Assembly: GCA_965204395.1 (NCBI GenBank)
Contig: OZ241987.1
Location: 496,001-560,000, forward strand
From: Bin87 sp965204395
GTDB lineage: Bacteria > Chloroflexota > Dehalococcoidia > Lucifugimonadales > UBA3495
Reading direction: 5' to 3'
Length of the DNA stretch: 64,000 nucleotides
Below, piece after piece: positions 42,535 to 50,844 of this stretch. Positions within the stretch are counted from its first letter, which is position 1; every line of letters starts with the position of its first letter. Made by a program: the position numbers and the translations under genes. Under the pieces are notes generated by a model, which saw only the letters and a program-made list of their open reading frames with translations, searched no databases and was not told where the DNA came from.

Positions 42535-43548
42535 ATGGCCGCAGTCGCTTCACCAACCGCAGGGGCGGCAGTCAACGGCGGCGCCCCGCTGGTGCGCCTG
42601 GAAGGAATCCGGCGCCATTTTCCCGTGTACCGGGGCAATCTGCTGCGCAAGCGGACCGGTACCGTCAAGGCGGTGGACGGAATCTCCATCAACATCATGC
42701 CGGGCCAAACCTACAGCCTGGTGGGTGAATCGGGCTGCGGCAAAACCACCACCAGCCGCATGTTGCTGATGGCCGACCGCCCTACTGACGGCAGCATCTA
42801 TTTCGACGACCGTCCGATGAACCAGTTCACCGGGTCGGAACGCCGAAACTTCCGGGCGTCGGTACAAGCGGTATTCCAGGACCCGTGGAGTTCGTTGAAC
42901 CCACGGATGCGGGTCGACCAGATCATTTCGGAACCGTTGATCACACACCAGCGCATCAGCCGGTCCGAAGTCCGATCCCAGGTCCAGGAGCTGCTGCAGG
43001 TGGTGGGACTCCATTCGTTCCACGCGGAGCGATACCCGCACGAATTCAGCGGCGGCCAACGCCAACGTATCGCCATTGCGCGAGCGCTTTCCACAAGACC
43101 CAAACTGATCGTGCTCGACGAGCCCGTTTCCGCGTTGGACGTGTCCATCCGCGCCCAGATCTTGAACCTGTTGAAAGAGCTGCAATCCAGCTACGAGCTC
43201 AGCTACCTGTTGATCGCACACAACCTGGCAACCGTGCGTTACATGAGCCACACGGTCGGCGTGATGTACCTGGGCAAGATCGTAGAGGAAGCTCCGCCCA
43301 TTGAGCTGTTCACCGACCCTCAGCACCCGTACACCAAAGCGTTGATATCGGCCTCCCTGCCCGCTCACCCCAGGCAGCAGCGTGAGGAGATCGTGCTGAC
43401 GGGAGAGGTGCCATCGCCGCTGAATCCTCCGGGCGGCTGCGCGTTCCATCCCCGGTGTCCGTTTGTCATGGAACGCTGCGCCACCGACATCCCGGTGATG
43501 CGCGAATATCAGCCCGGACACGCGACGGCCTGCCATCTTTACGAATGA
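42535..43548 (+). CDS. dppF: ABC transporter ATPase (DppF type)
   Basis: 337 residues from ATG 42535, one base after the DppD stop; GGAGGTCGGAG just upstream is the ribosome site. Walker A GESGCGKT (64-71), signature FSGGQRQ (171-177), Walker B LIVLDEP (191-197) and a C-terminal Cys-containing extension. This is the second ATPase of the heterodimer, and the only ATPase pair in the window, so it could also serve the two ATPase-less modules downstream. Confidence 0.95.
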   Translation: MAAVASPTAGAAVNGGAPLVRLEGIRRHFPVYRGNLLRKRTGTVKAVDGISINIMPGQTYSLVGESGCGKTTTSRMLLMADRPTDGSIYFDDRPMNQFTGSERRNFRASVQAVFQDPWSSLNPRMRVDQIISEPLITHQRISRSEVRSQVQELLQVVGLHSFHAERYPHEFSGGQRQRIAIARALSTRPKLIVLDEPVSALDVSIRAQILNLLKELQSSYELSYLLIAHNLATVRYMSHTVGVMYLGKIVEEAPPIELFTDPQHPYTKALISASLPAHPRQQREEIVLTGEVPSPLNPPGGCAFHPRCPFVMERCATDIPVMREYQPGHATACHLYE

Positions 43549-43613
43549 CCACGACCGTGGTCCCCAACCGACAACTGGAATGCGCCGTTACATCTTGAAT
43601 TGAGTTGGACATG

Positions 43614-43642
43614 TCCCTATCCCTGACGGGAGGGGGATTTTT
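43614..43642 (+). terminator. Terminator of the first ABC operon
   Basis: TCCCTATCCC pairs with GGGAGGGGGA (one mismatch, one G-U) across a four-base loop, followed by TTTTT. Confidence 0.65.
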
Positions 43643-43740
43643 CGATTGGTGGACGGCAAAGCGGTAGGCGATAAATTTTCGATGCGTCGCTGCTTTTTGT
43701 GGGTCGTGTGGGTGGTGGCGCGCGCGACGCAGTTGGGTTA

Positions 43741-43762
43741 TTCTGTGCGACATCACACAGAA
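43741..43762. promoter_or_regulatory. CRP/FNR-like inverted repeat upstream of the PPOX gene
   Basis: TTCTGTG (43741-43747), eight bases and CACAGAA (43756-43762). Centred on the dyad it reads TGTGC-N6-ACACA, the geometry of CRP/FNR-family operators, 27 bases before the ATG, so binding would probably repress. Confidence 0.5.
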
Positions 43763-43788
43763 CCTGTAATGCCTGGAGGGTATGAAAG

Positions 43789-44379
43789 ATGACTACCACA
43801 GCCCCAGCAGTTGACGACCTTTGCACTATTGAACAGGACCGGAGCCGTTTCAATGACCAGTTCGGCGAAATGAGTGCAAGGGCAAAGGTGAAGGTAAAGG
43901 GCGAGATGTCGGAGTTCGTGCAGAAGTTCATCGAGGCGTCGCCCTTCGTGGTGATGGCATCCGCCGACCCGGACGGCAACTGCGACGCGTCGCCCAAGGG
44001 CGGGAAACCCGGATTCGTGAAGGTCATCGACAACACGAGGCTCTTGCTGCCAGACGTGGCCGGCAACCGCCTGTTCCAGTCCTACCAGAATATGGACTCC
44101 AATCCTCACGTCGGGCTGCTCTTCATGATTCCCGGCGTGAACGACACGGTGAGGGTGAACGGCACCGTCACCATCGTGGATAAGGAGGAGTTGGACCAGC
44201 AGAAGGTGGAGTTGTCGCTCTACTGGACCGACGATAACGCCAAGCATCTGCAGGGCATCATCATCAACGTCGAGGAGTCATACGGCCATTGTCCTCGGGC
44301 CTACAACTTCGCCAAGCTGTGGGACACCGATCAGATCGTGGAGAACCAGGAGAACCGGCCAATTCCGTTGCGACCGTAA
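43789..44379 (+). CDS. PPOX class flavin-dependent protein (pyridoxamine 5'-phosphate oxidase-like)
   Basis: 196 residues. FIEASPFVVMASADPDGNCDASPKGG and FQSYQNMDSNPHVGLLFMIPG are split-barrel flavin-binding motifs, the MSMEG_1061 type; RVNGTVTIVD and GHCPRAYNFAKLW complete the family pattern. Likely an FMN or F420-dependent reductase; substrate unknown. GGAGGG 11 bases upstream. A CRP/FNR-like palindrome lies in its leader. Confidence 0.88.
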   Translation: MTTTAPAVDDLCTIEQDRSRFNDQFGEMSARAKVKVKGEMSEFVQKFIEASPFVVMASADPDGNCDASPKGGKPGFVKVIDNTRLLLPDVAGNRLFQSYQNMDSNPHVGLLFMIPGVNDTVRVNGTVTIVDKEELDQQKVELSLYWTDDNAKHLQGIIINVEESYGHCPRAYNFAKLWDTDQIVENQENRPIPLRP

Positions 44380-44405
44380 AGTAACGCCAAACGCGTAGTA
44401 TGAAG

Positions 44406-44433
44406 GGGGCGACCCGATGGGCCGCCCCTCTTT
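44406..44433. terminator. Bidirectional terminator
   Basis: GGGGCGACCC (44406-44415) pairs with GGGCCGCCCC (44419-44428) with one mismatch and a three-base loop, followed by TCTTT; it separates the converging PPOX and M50 genes. Confidence 0.65.
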
Positions 44434-44456
44434 GCTTCTCCGAATGGCCAGCGTAT

Positions 44457-45155
44457 TCAGCTAACGCCGGTAGCCAACCGGAACATGAACAGGGCCGGCG
44501 GGAGCAATATCCGTCCCAGGAAGTTGATGTCGAATGCGTAGCTAAGGATCAGATTGACCCCGATCAGCGCGATCAACGGAATCCAGCCGTACTGCTCGAA
44601 GCGGAGGTACGGCTCGTAAAGGGAGCGGGGCAACAGGCCGCCCAGGACCTTGCTGCCATCGAGAGGTGGCAGCGGTATCAGGTTGAAAATCCCCAGAATA
44701 AGGTTGAAGAAGATGGCGAGGAACGCGGCGAATCCCAGAATCTCCTCAGCGCCGGAGATCCCGCGAGTCTGAAGAACGACAGGAAGCAGGTCGAACCTGA
44801 AAACCAGACCCAAGATGAAGGCCAGGACGAAGTTGGAAAGAGGTCCGGCGAAAGCGACGAACGACATCCCGAGCCTTCCGCCCCGCAAATTGTAAGGATC
44901 AACGTGCACCGGTTTCGCCCAACCAAATCCCACCACCAACAGCAATAGGAATCCCAGCAGGTCGATGTGCTTAACCGGGTTGAAGGTCAGGCGACCCATC
45001 CGGCGCGCCGTGTCGTCACCTTGCATATGGGCGGTCAGGGCGTGACTGAACTCGTGAACGGTGAAGCCGATGATCAGGCCGGCCAGCCCGATCCCTATGA
45101 CTAGCATGAAAGAGACCGGGTCCTGTCGGAGCAGGTCTAAGCTCTGCAGGATCAC
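44457..45155 (-). CDS. Site-2 protease family protein (peptidase M50)
   Basis: 232 residues, about six membrane segments. HEFSH (34-38) holds the zinc ligands and the catalytic Glu; the third ligand is D166 in NLIPLPPLDG (158-167). No PDZ domain, so it is the compact FtsH-independent subgroup. Probably cleaves within membrane helices of unknown targets. Its ATG overlaps the stop of the 240-residue gene by four bases (45152-45155), so the two are coupled. Confidence 0.93.
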   Translation of the reverse strand: MILQSLDLLRQDPVSFMLVIGIGLAGLIIGFTVHEFSHALTAHMQGDDTARRMGRLTFNPVKHIDLLGFLLLLVVGFGWAKPVHVDPYNLRGGRLGMSFVAFAGPLSNFVLAFILGLVFRFDLLPVVLQTRGISGAEEILGFAAFLAIFFNLILGIFNLIPLPPLDGSKVLGGLLPRSLYEPYLRFEQYGWIPLIALIGVNLILSYAFDINFLGRILLPPALFMFRLATGVS

Positions 45156-45874
45156 GCGGTCTGGTTTTCCATAGCAGGCTGTGCTCGCCGCCGGCCTCTG
45201 GGCTGCACGCGGGGCAGGGCCATGAGGTCAGATTTGAGGCCGGCCAGCCCGTCAGCGCCGTGTTGATTGGCCTCCGCGACGATGGCGACGGCTCCGGCCT
45301 GCTTCAGGGCCACGAGCTCATTGACGGTGGGACGCAGGCCGATGCGCACGAACTGGAACTTATCCGTGCGGGCGATGGCGTCGGATACCTGACCCAGATC
45401 CGCGAAAGTCCATGGACCACTCATGGCCGATTTGTCCAAGACAAGAACATCGACTGGCGCGGCGGCCAAGGTGCGCCAGGTAGCGTCGTCGGGTTCGTCC
45501 GGAATGCGTAAGCCGTGCGTCATGCCGGGCTGCGCGACATCGATGGCATCGACGACCGCGCCCGAGGGCGGGGACACCATGAAATCGGCGCCGGCGGATT
45601 GCCATAGGGCGACGCTTTCGGGAGTGAGGGGCACACCGCCAGCGCCCCAAATGCGGTCACCTATCTCGGGGATAGCATCCGGGGAACCTCCAGGTGCGGC
45701 TATTACCACCGCGTCGGCAGATCCTGATGCGGCGGCCAGCGCAGCGTCCAAGTCTCCTGAACATCGGGCGATCAGCGCCATGGCCGGGAGGCGCGCCGAT
45801 TGAGCGGCCCCGAAGCCCAGGGATGGGCCACTGCCCTGCTCGATGCGTTCCAACAAGTTGCGGAGTTGGGTCAT
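45152..45874 (-). CDS. Hypothetical protein, possible TIM-barrel fold
   Basis: 240 residues, not recognised. Alternating strands and helices such as MALIARCSGDLDAALAAAS, ADAVVIAAPGG, ADFMVSPPSGAVV, VDVLVLDKS, FVRIGL, LKQAGAVAIVAEAN suggest a small (beta/alpha) barrel of the aldolase/phosphotriesterase style. No obvious catalytic signature. Coupled by overlap to the site-2 protease gene, so they may work together. Confidence 0.7.
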   Translation of the reverse strand: MTQLRNLLERIEQGSGPSLGFGAAQSARLPAMALIARCSGDLDAALAAASGSADAVVIAAPGGSPDAIPEIGDRIWGAGGVPLTPESVALWQSAGADFMVSPPSGAVVDAIDVAQPGMTHGLRIPDEPDDATWRTLAAAPVDVLVLDKSAMSGPWTFADLGQVSDAIARTDKFQFVRIGLRPTVNELVALKQAGAVAIVAEANQHGADGLAGLKSDLMALPRVQPRGRRRAQPAMENQTA

Positions 45875-45899
45875 GTCGCCACCGGTCGTTTCAACGCAC

Positions 45900-45920
45900 G
45901 GGCGGGTTTGAAACCCGCCC
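45900..45920. repeat. Family E hairpin
   Basis: GGGCGGGTTTGAAACCCGCC plus C, a near-perfect palindrome between the two minus-strand genes. Same sequence type as 9474 and 31748. Confidence 0.75.
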
Positions 45921-45949
45921 CTGTCGTGATTGATACTGGGTCGTTCGCC

Positions 45950-46822
45950 TTACAGCGCTTGCCAGACCCGCTTGCCGTCCACGCGAGCGATCTTGCCGAT
46001 CTGCTGGCCGGGCGGGAAGTGTCCGGCGCAGATGGTCCAGTCGCCTTCTTCGGCGGCGTCGAGCCACTTGGCCCGGGAAGCGGCGGATTGGGACTTGTCC
46101 GTGTCCACGCCGGCGCACCAGTCGGGCTCGGAGACCTGGGCGATGGTGTGCAGGACGTCGCCCATCACGATGCCGCGCTGTCCGTTGGAGTTGATCAGCA
46201 CCACCTGATGGCCCGGAGTATGGCCCGGGGCCGGCGCGATGGAAATTTCATCGCTGATGACGTGTTCCGGCTCCTCCAGGATCTGCTGCAGGCGCAGGCG
46301 GCGCAGGGGCATCACCTGCCGGTCGATGTACGGGTACATCTGGCGGCCCTCATCGGACGTGAAATAGTCGTAGTCGGGGCGGGACATGACGTAGCGGGCG
46401 CGGCGGAAATTGGGCGCCGGCATGCCGCCGGAGTAGCGCAGGTTCCAGCCCACGTGGTCGCCATGGAGATGGGTGTGAATGATGTAGTTGACTGAGTCGC
46501 TGGGGCCCACGTTGGTGTTGTTGACGCCGACGTTGGACTCGAGGTGAGGCCGCAGTTCTTCGTACAAGTTGCCGGTGCGGTTGCCCCGATCGGGGTGCGG
46601 GCCAGGGCCCATGCCGGTGTCCACCAGGATGACGTGTTCCGATGACTTGAGAAGGAAGACGCCGTAGTAGAGCTGTAGCTGGCCGTCCTCCAGAGTGTCC
46701 TGGTAATTAGCCCAGGCGTCGGCTGGGACGTCGGGGAACATTGCCGACGGTTCTCGCGGCGGCGGGACCATGTCGATTACGGCGGTAACTTCAACGTTGC
46801 CGATAGTTGCTTTTTCTGCCAT
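45950..46822 (-). CDS. MBL fold metallo-hydrolase
   Basis: 290 residues. THLHGDHVGW (117-126) is the H-x-H-x-D-H zinc motif, with further ligands at PAPGHTPGHQ, MGDVLHT and ICAGHFPPG. ILVDTGMGPGPHP precedes it. Members of this subgroup are quorum-lactonases or arylsulfatase-like hydrolases; the substrate is not evident. It stands alone, preceded on its strand by a GGAG-type site. Confidence 0.92.
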   Translation of the reverse strand: MAEKATIGNVEVTAVIDMVPPPREPSAMFPDVPADAWANYQDTLEDGQLQLYYGVFLLKSSEHVILVDTGMGPGPHPDRGNRTGNLYEELRPHLESNVGVNNTNVGPSDSVNYIIHTHLHGDHVGWNLRYSGGMPAPNFRRARYVMSRPDYDYFTSDEGRQMYPYIDRQVMPLRRLRLQQILEEPEHVISDEISIAPAPGHTPGHQVVLINSNGQRGIVMGDVLHTIAQVSEPDWCAGVDTDKSQSAASRAKWLDAAEEGDWTICAGHFPPGQQIGKIARVDGKRVWQAL

Positions 46823-46881
46823 TCCGGATTTCCTCCTGCGAGCTTTGCGATGGTCATGGGCGCCGACTATACCGGCGCCGG

Positions 46882-47412
46882 TTATTCATCCACTTCAAAT
46901 GTTACGAGGGAAAAGAGGTCATAGTCGGACAGGTTTTCGCGGCCATGCAGTCCGATGAGTTCGATCACCACGCCCACGCCGGCCGGGATCCCGCCGGCAT
47001 TCTTGACCAGGTTGGCCGCGGCGTGGATGCTGCCGCCGGTCGCCAGCAGATCGTCGATTATCAGCACGCGGTTGCCGTCAACGATGTCGTCGGAGTGGAT
47101 CTCCAGGGTGTTGGTTCCATACTCCAGGGTGTACTCGTAGTTGATGGTTTCGCCTGGCAGCTTGCCCGCCTTGCGCACCAGCACCAGCGGCAGCCCCATC
47201 CGATCGGCCATCGGCGCGGCAAACAGAAAACCCCTGGAATCAATAGCCGCCAGGCAATCGACGTTGCGTTCGCGGGCCTGCTCCACCATGCGGTCAATAG
47301 CTTCTCCAAAGGCTTCGGGCGACAACAGCAGGGACGTAATATCCTTGAATTGCACCCCGTGGATGGGGAAGTCGGGCACGTTGCGGATGTGTGCGGCGAG
47401 GTCGATGGGCAT
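46882..47412 (-). CDS. apt: Adenine phosphoribosyltransferase
   Basis: 176 residues. Salvages adenine to AMP with PRPP. IRNVPDFPIHGVQFKDIT opens the protein, AAIDSRGFLFAAPMA is the substrate hood, and VLIIDDLLATGGS (116-128) the PRPP loop. Preceded by a consensus promoter on the minus strand (47474-47502). Confidence 0.97.
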   Translation of the reverse strand: MPIDLAAHIRNVPDFPIHGVQFKDITSLLLSPEAFGEAIDRMVEQARERNVDCLAAIDSRGFLFAAPMADRMGLPLVLVRKAGKLPGETINYEYTLEYGTNTLEIHSDDIVDGNRVLIIDDLLATGGSIHAAANLVKNAGGIPAGVGVVIELIGLHGRENLSDYDLFSLVTFEVDE

Positions 47413-47473
47413 TATTTCGTTGCCGGAGATCGGTTTGTAACGACGTAGCCACTGTCGTTAAATTGCGGCAATT

Positions 47474-47502
47474 AGTCTAGTATCCGGTTTGGGTACAGTC
47501 AA
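47474..47502 (-). promoter_or_regulatory. Promoter of apt
   Basis: On the minus strand TTGACT (47502-47497), a 17-base spacer and TAGACT (47479-47474), about 55 bases before the apt transcript's start codon. Confidence 0.7.
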
Positions 47503-47519
47503 CCGCCGCAGAGTGTCGC

Positions 47520-47921
47520 CTACTCCTCCACGACGTTTTCCAGGTGCCGGACGTTCAAAACCCGCCGGCCTGCGCCCAATCGTATGGCGACAAGATCAAT
47601 CCGCCAGTGGATGTCGTCGGAAGCCCAAGCCTGACGTTCCATGAAGTCCTGTGCCGTTAGCGCGAGACGCCGGGCCTTTTCAGACGTAACGGACTCCTCT
47701 GGAGTGACGAGGGCGTCGCCGCGTCGGGTGCGGACCTCAACGAATACCAATGTCGGGCCATCCTTCGCCACCAAGTCTACCTCGCCCCATCTACATCGGT
47801 AATTGCTGGCGATGATGCGGTAGCCTTTGGCCTCCAGGTGGGTACGCGCCAAGCGCTCCCCGATTTTGCCGATTTCCGACGGCGCAAAGCCGCGTGATGA
47901 CGACTCAGTCGACATCGGCAA
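47520..47921 (-). CDS. UPF0102 family protein YraN
   Basis: 133 residues, a Holliday-junction-resolvase-fold nuclease-like protein. IGKIGERLARTHLEAKGY, RCRWGEVDLVAKDGPTLVFVEVRTR hold the conserved E, D and E-x-K-type residues (here E-V-R). It overlaps the end of rnhB by 17 bases, or 11 if translation starts at the second ATG, and forms the usual rnhB-yraN pair. Confidence 0.92.
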   Translation of the reverse strand: MPMSTESSSRGFAPSEIGKIGERLARTHLEAKGYRIIASNYRCRWGEVDLVAKDGPTLVFVEVRTRRGDALVTPEESVTSEKARRLALTAQDFMERQAWASDDIHWRIDLVAIRLGAGRRVLNVRHLENVVEE

Positions 47922-48540
47922 TCAAAGAGGCCTGTCGCAAGGGGCTGAACGAACGCCGATGTATCGGTGTGGGACCCATTTCGGACAAGCAACGCATATG
48001 TTGAGCGGTGGCGTAGCCTTTGTGGCGGGCGAATCCGTAACCCGGATAACGCTGGTCGGCGCGAATCATTATCTCGTCGCGGGATACCTTGGCCAGGATG
48101 CTGGCAGCCGCGATGGACAGGGATCTGGAATCACCCTTGACCACAGTCTGATAGGGCAAGGGGCAGTGGCGGATCGGGACCCAGTCGAGCAGCAAGGCGT
48201 CGGGCGCGGGTCGCAACGAAGAAACTGCCGCCAGCATCGCCCGCAACACCGCTTGCCCAATGCCGATGCGGTCAATTTCTGCGGAAGCAACATGCTCGAT
48301 CGCCCAAGCGAGGGCATGGGTGCGGATCAACTCCGCCGCAGAGGCACGCCGTGGCGGGGTGAGGCGTTTGCTGTCATCGATGGCTTTCAACCAGTGCGAC
48401 GTGGGATCCAAATCGGATGGCAGGATGACAGCGGCGGCTGTAACCGGACCCGCCAGTGGGCCGCGACCCGCTTCGTCCACACCCGCAACGAGATGAAATC
48501 CGCCGGCGTGAAACGACGCTTCGAGCGCGAGGTCAGGCAT
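47905..48540 (-). CDS. rnhB: Ribonuclease HII
   Basis: 211 residues from ATG 48540. VAGVDEAGRGPLAGPV has the catalytic D22-E23; DSKRLTPPRR and KGDSRSLSIAAASILAKVSRDE complete the site. It removes ribonucleotides and RNA from DNA hybrids. The start overlaps the end of mnmA by eight bases, so mnmA-rnhB-yraN is one operon. Confidence 0.96.
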   Translation of the reverse strand: MPDLALEASFHAGGFHLVAGVDEAGRGPLAGPVTAAAVILPSDLDPTSHWLKAIDDSKRLTPPRRASAAELIRTHALAWAIEHVASAEIDRIGIGQAVLRAMLAAVSSLRPAPDALLLDWVPIRHCPLPYQTVVKGDSRSLSIAAASILAKVSRDEIMIRADQRYPGYGFARHKGYATAQHMRCLSEMGPTPIHRRSFSPLRQASLIADVD

Positions 48541-49684
48541 TGACCGGCAGAGCGTCGGCGTCTTGCGGTGCGGCCTGCCGCGGTTCGTATCCGGCGATGG
48601 GACCACCGCCCAGCACAGTGTCACCGTGATAGAACACTGCAGCCTGGCCGGGAGTGATGGCGCGCTGTGGCTCGTTGAAACGGACGAACGCGCCGCCGTC
48701 TACAGCAGTTACGGTTGCAGGAGCTTCCGCGAACTTGTAGCGAATCTTGACCTTTACAGGGGTTCCGGGAGCCGGCGCACTGCCCGATATCCAGGAAACG
48801 GGGGCAGCGTACAGAGTGTCCCGGTACAGGTTGCCCTCGGAGCCGACCACCACGCGGCGGGTGTCGGGTTCCAAACGGATTACGAAACGGGGCGGGCCGC
48901 CGGACAATCCGAGACCTCGCCGTTGGCCCACGGTGAAATATTGGATGCCATCATGTTGGCCGAGCACGTGGCCTGCGTCATCTACGATTTCACCGGGACG
49001 CTCGTCAGTGCGCTGGCGCAGGAATTCGCGGTAGTCGCCAGTCGGTATGAAGCAGATGTCCTGGCTGTCGGGCTTGTCGGCGTTGGGAAATCCGGCATCG
49101 GCAGCGAGTTGGCGTATATCCGACTTGGGGTACTGACCCACCGGCATCAGGGTGGCCGCAAGCTGGTCCTGGCGCATCCCGAACAGCACGTAGGACTGGT
49201 CCTTGTCGGAGTCGACACCGCGACGCAACGCCCAACCGCCGGAGCCGTCGGGTTCGATGCGGGCGTAGTGCCCGGTGGCAACGTGAGACGCGTTCAGCAT
49301 TCGGGCGCGTTGAGCGAGGAAGCTGAACTTGATCTTATCGTTGCAAGCGATGCACGGGTGGGGTGTGCGTCCGCTCTCGTACTCCCGCTGGAAGTAATCG
49401 ATGACGAAAGATCGAAACTCGCGCTGCACGTTGAGCACATAATGGGGTACGCCGAGTATCCGGCAAACGGCGCGGGCGTCCTCAACGTCGTCGATGGTGC
49501 AGCAGCCTCGGTAATACTCGGGCAGGTCGGCCTCGTCGATGTCGTAAAGCTTCATGGTGACGCCGATAACGTCGTAGCCCTGCCGGTGGAGTAAAAGGGC
49601 GGCCACCGAAGAATCCACGCCGCCGCTCATGGCGACGACAACGCGGCTGCCACGGCCAGGATTGGAGTCCGTGTTGTTAATCAT
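48533..49684 (-). CDS. mnmA: tRNA-specific 2-thiouridylase MnmA
   Basis: 383 residues from ATG 49684. PP-loop SGGVDSS (20-26); catalytic C114 in HPCIACNDKIKF and C211 in DSQDICFIPTG form the persulfide/disulfide pair. Thiolates U34 of tRNA Lys, Glu and Gln. A CC pair at 61-62 is extra. First gene of the mnmA-rnhB-yraN operon. Confidence 0.97.
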   Translation of the reverse strand: MINNTDSNPGRGSRVVVAMSGGVDSSVAALLLHRQGYDVIGVTMKLYDIDEADLPEYYRGCCTIDDVEDARAVCRILGVPHYVLNVQREFRSFVIDYFQREYESGRTPHPCIACNDKIKFSFLAQRARMLNASHVATGHYARIEPDGSGGWALRRGVDSDKDQSYVLFGMRQDQLAATLMPVGQYPKSDIRQLAADAGFPNADKPDSQDICFIPTGDYREFLRQRTDERPGEIVDDAGHVLGQHDGIQYFTVGQRRGLGLSGGPPRFVIRLEPDTRRVVVGSEGNLYRDTLYAAPVSWISGSAPAPGTPVKVKIRYKFAEAPATVTAVDGGAFVRFNEPQRAITPGQAAVFYHGDTVLGGGPIAGYEPRQAAPQDADALPVNA

Positions 49685-49802
49685 ATGATTACGCTGTAGT
49701 CGTGGTTGGATGCAGTCGGCTGACAGCAAGGTGCCTAGAGTTCGGCGCGGTGGATACAGTTCGCGGGTGCCCGGTTACGTGTGTTGCGGCTACGATGTAG
49801 GT

Positions 49803-49811
49803 AGTATAGCA
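49803..49811 (-). promoter_or_regulatory. Extended -10 promoter of mnmA
   Basis: On the minus strand TGCTATACT, an extended -10 that works without a strong -35, about 120 bases before the mnmA ATG. The same region faces the divergent LLM gene. Confidence 0.5.
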
Positions 49812-49858
49812 TCGTGCTGAAGACAGGCATGACCTGATCAATCTACGGAGGAATATAC

Positions 49859-50812
49859 ATGCCGGTGACGTTCGGATGCTCGCTGCCCAGCCGAGGCGCG
49901 ATGGCGTCGCCCGATAACCTGCGCGACCTGGCGCAACGGGCGGAAGACCTTTCATTTGACCACGTTTGGGTGAGCGACCACATCATCATTCCGCACGAGG
50001 TTTCATCTTTCTATCCATACGCCGCTGACGGAGTAGCGCCGTTCCAGAGGGACAACACTTACTTTGAGCCGCTGGCGGCGTTGAACTTCTTGGCCGGTTG
50101 CACGACCAGAGTAAAACTCGGCACCCACGTGCTGATCCTGCCGTACCGCAATCCGGTGCTGACGGCCAAAATTCTGGCGACGCTGGACGTGCTGAGCGGC
50201 GGACGGTTAATCCTCGGAGCGGGTGTGGGCTGGATGGAAGAGGAGTTCCAGGCGATGGGGCTGGACACCTACGCTCAGCGGGGCGAAGTCACGGACGAAT
50301 ATATCCAGATATTCAAGGAGTTATGGACCTCGGACAATCCTGAGTTCCACGGCAAGCACTACGACATCAGCGGAGCCGGATTCCTGCCCAAGCCAGTGCA
50401 GCAACCGCATCCGCCCATCTGGATCGGCGGGCACACCAACCCAGCCATCCGCAGGGCGGCGACACTGGGGGACGGCTGGATGCCCATAGGTTTGCGCCCA
50501 CCGGCCGGATTGGAACCTGAGGAAATGGCCGAGAAGGTCGCCCGCCTGCGCCGGACCAGCGCACGCGCCGGGCGGTCCGAGGACGCGGTGGATTTGGTGT
50601 TCAGCACCGATTGCGTGTTCCAGGACGCGCCAACGAGCGATCGTCGCATGGTATCAGGCATACCTGAGCAGATCGCCGCCGACCTGCGCCAGTATCAGGA
50701 CCTGGGCGTGCAGCACTTCATATTCAGCTTCCCAGCCGACAGCGCCGCCCAGCAACAGGAGGCGATGGAACGGTTCTCCCGGGAAGTGATGCCGCTGATT
50801 CCACAGGACTAA
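49859..50812 (+). CDS. LLM class F420/FMN-dependent oxidoreductase
   Basis: 317 residues, luciferase-like barrel: VTFGCSLPSRG, HVWVSDHIIIP, LGTHVLILPYRNPVLTAK, DVLSGGRLILGAGVGWMEEEF and HPPIWIGGHTNPAIRRAA. The GVGWMEEEF form is characteristic of the TIGR03619/F420 group. GGAGG nine bases upstream. The PEP-mutase-family gene follows 32 bases later, so the two are probably cotranscribed for catabolism of an unknown compound. Confidence 0.93.
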   Translation: MPVTFGCSLPSRGAMASPDNLRDLAQRAEDLSFDHVWVSDHIIIPHEVSSFYPYAADGVAPFQRDNTYFEPLAALNFLAGCTTRVKLGTHVLILPYRNPVLTAKILATLDVLSGGRLILGAGVGWMEEEFQAMGLDTYAQRGEVTDEYIQIFKELWTSDNPEFHGKHYDISGAGFLPKPVQQPHPPIWIGGHTNPAIRRAATLGDGWMPIGLRPPAGLEPEEMAEKVARLRRTSARAGRSEDAVDLVFSTDCVFQDAPTSDRRMVSGIPEQIAADLRQYQDLGVQHFIFSFPADSAAQQQEAMERFSREVMPLIPQD

Positions 50813-50844
50813 CCTCAACCCACCTCTTGCAGGAGGCAGCAATC

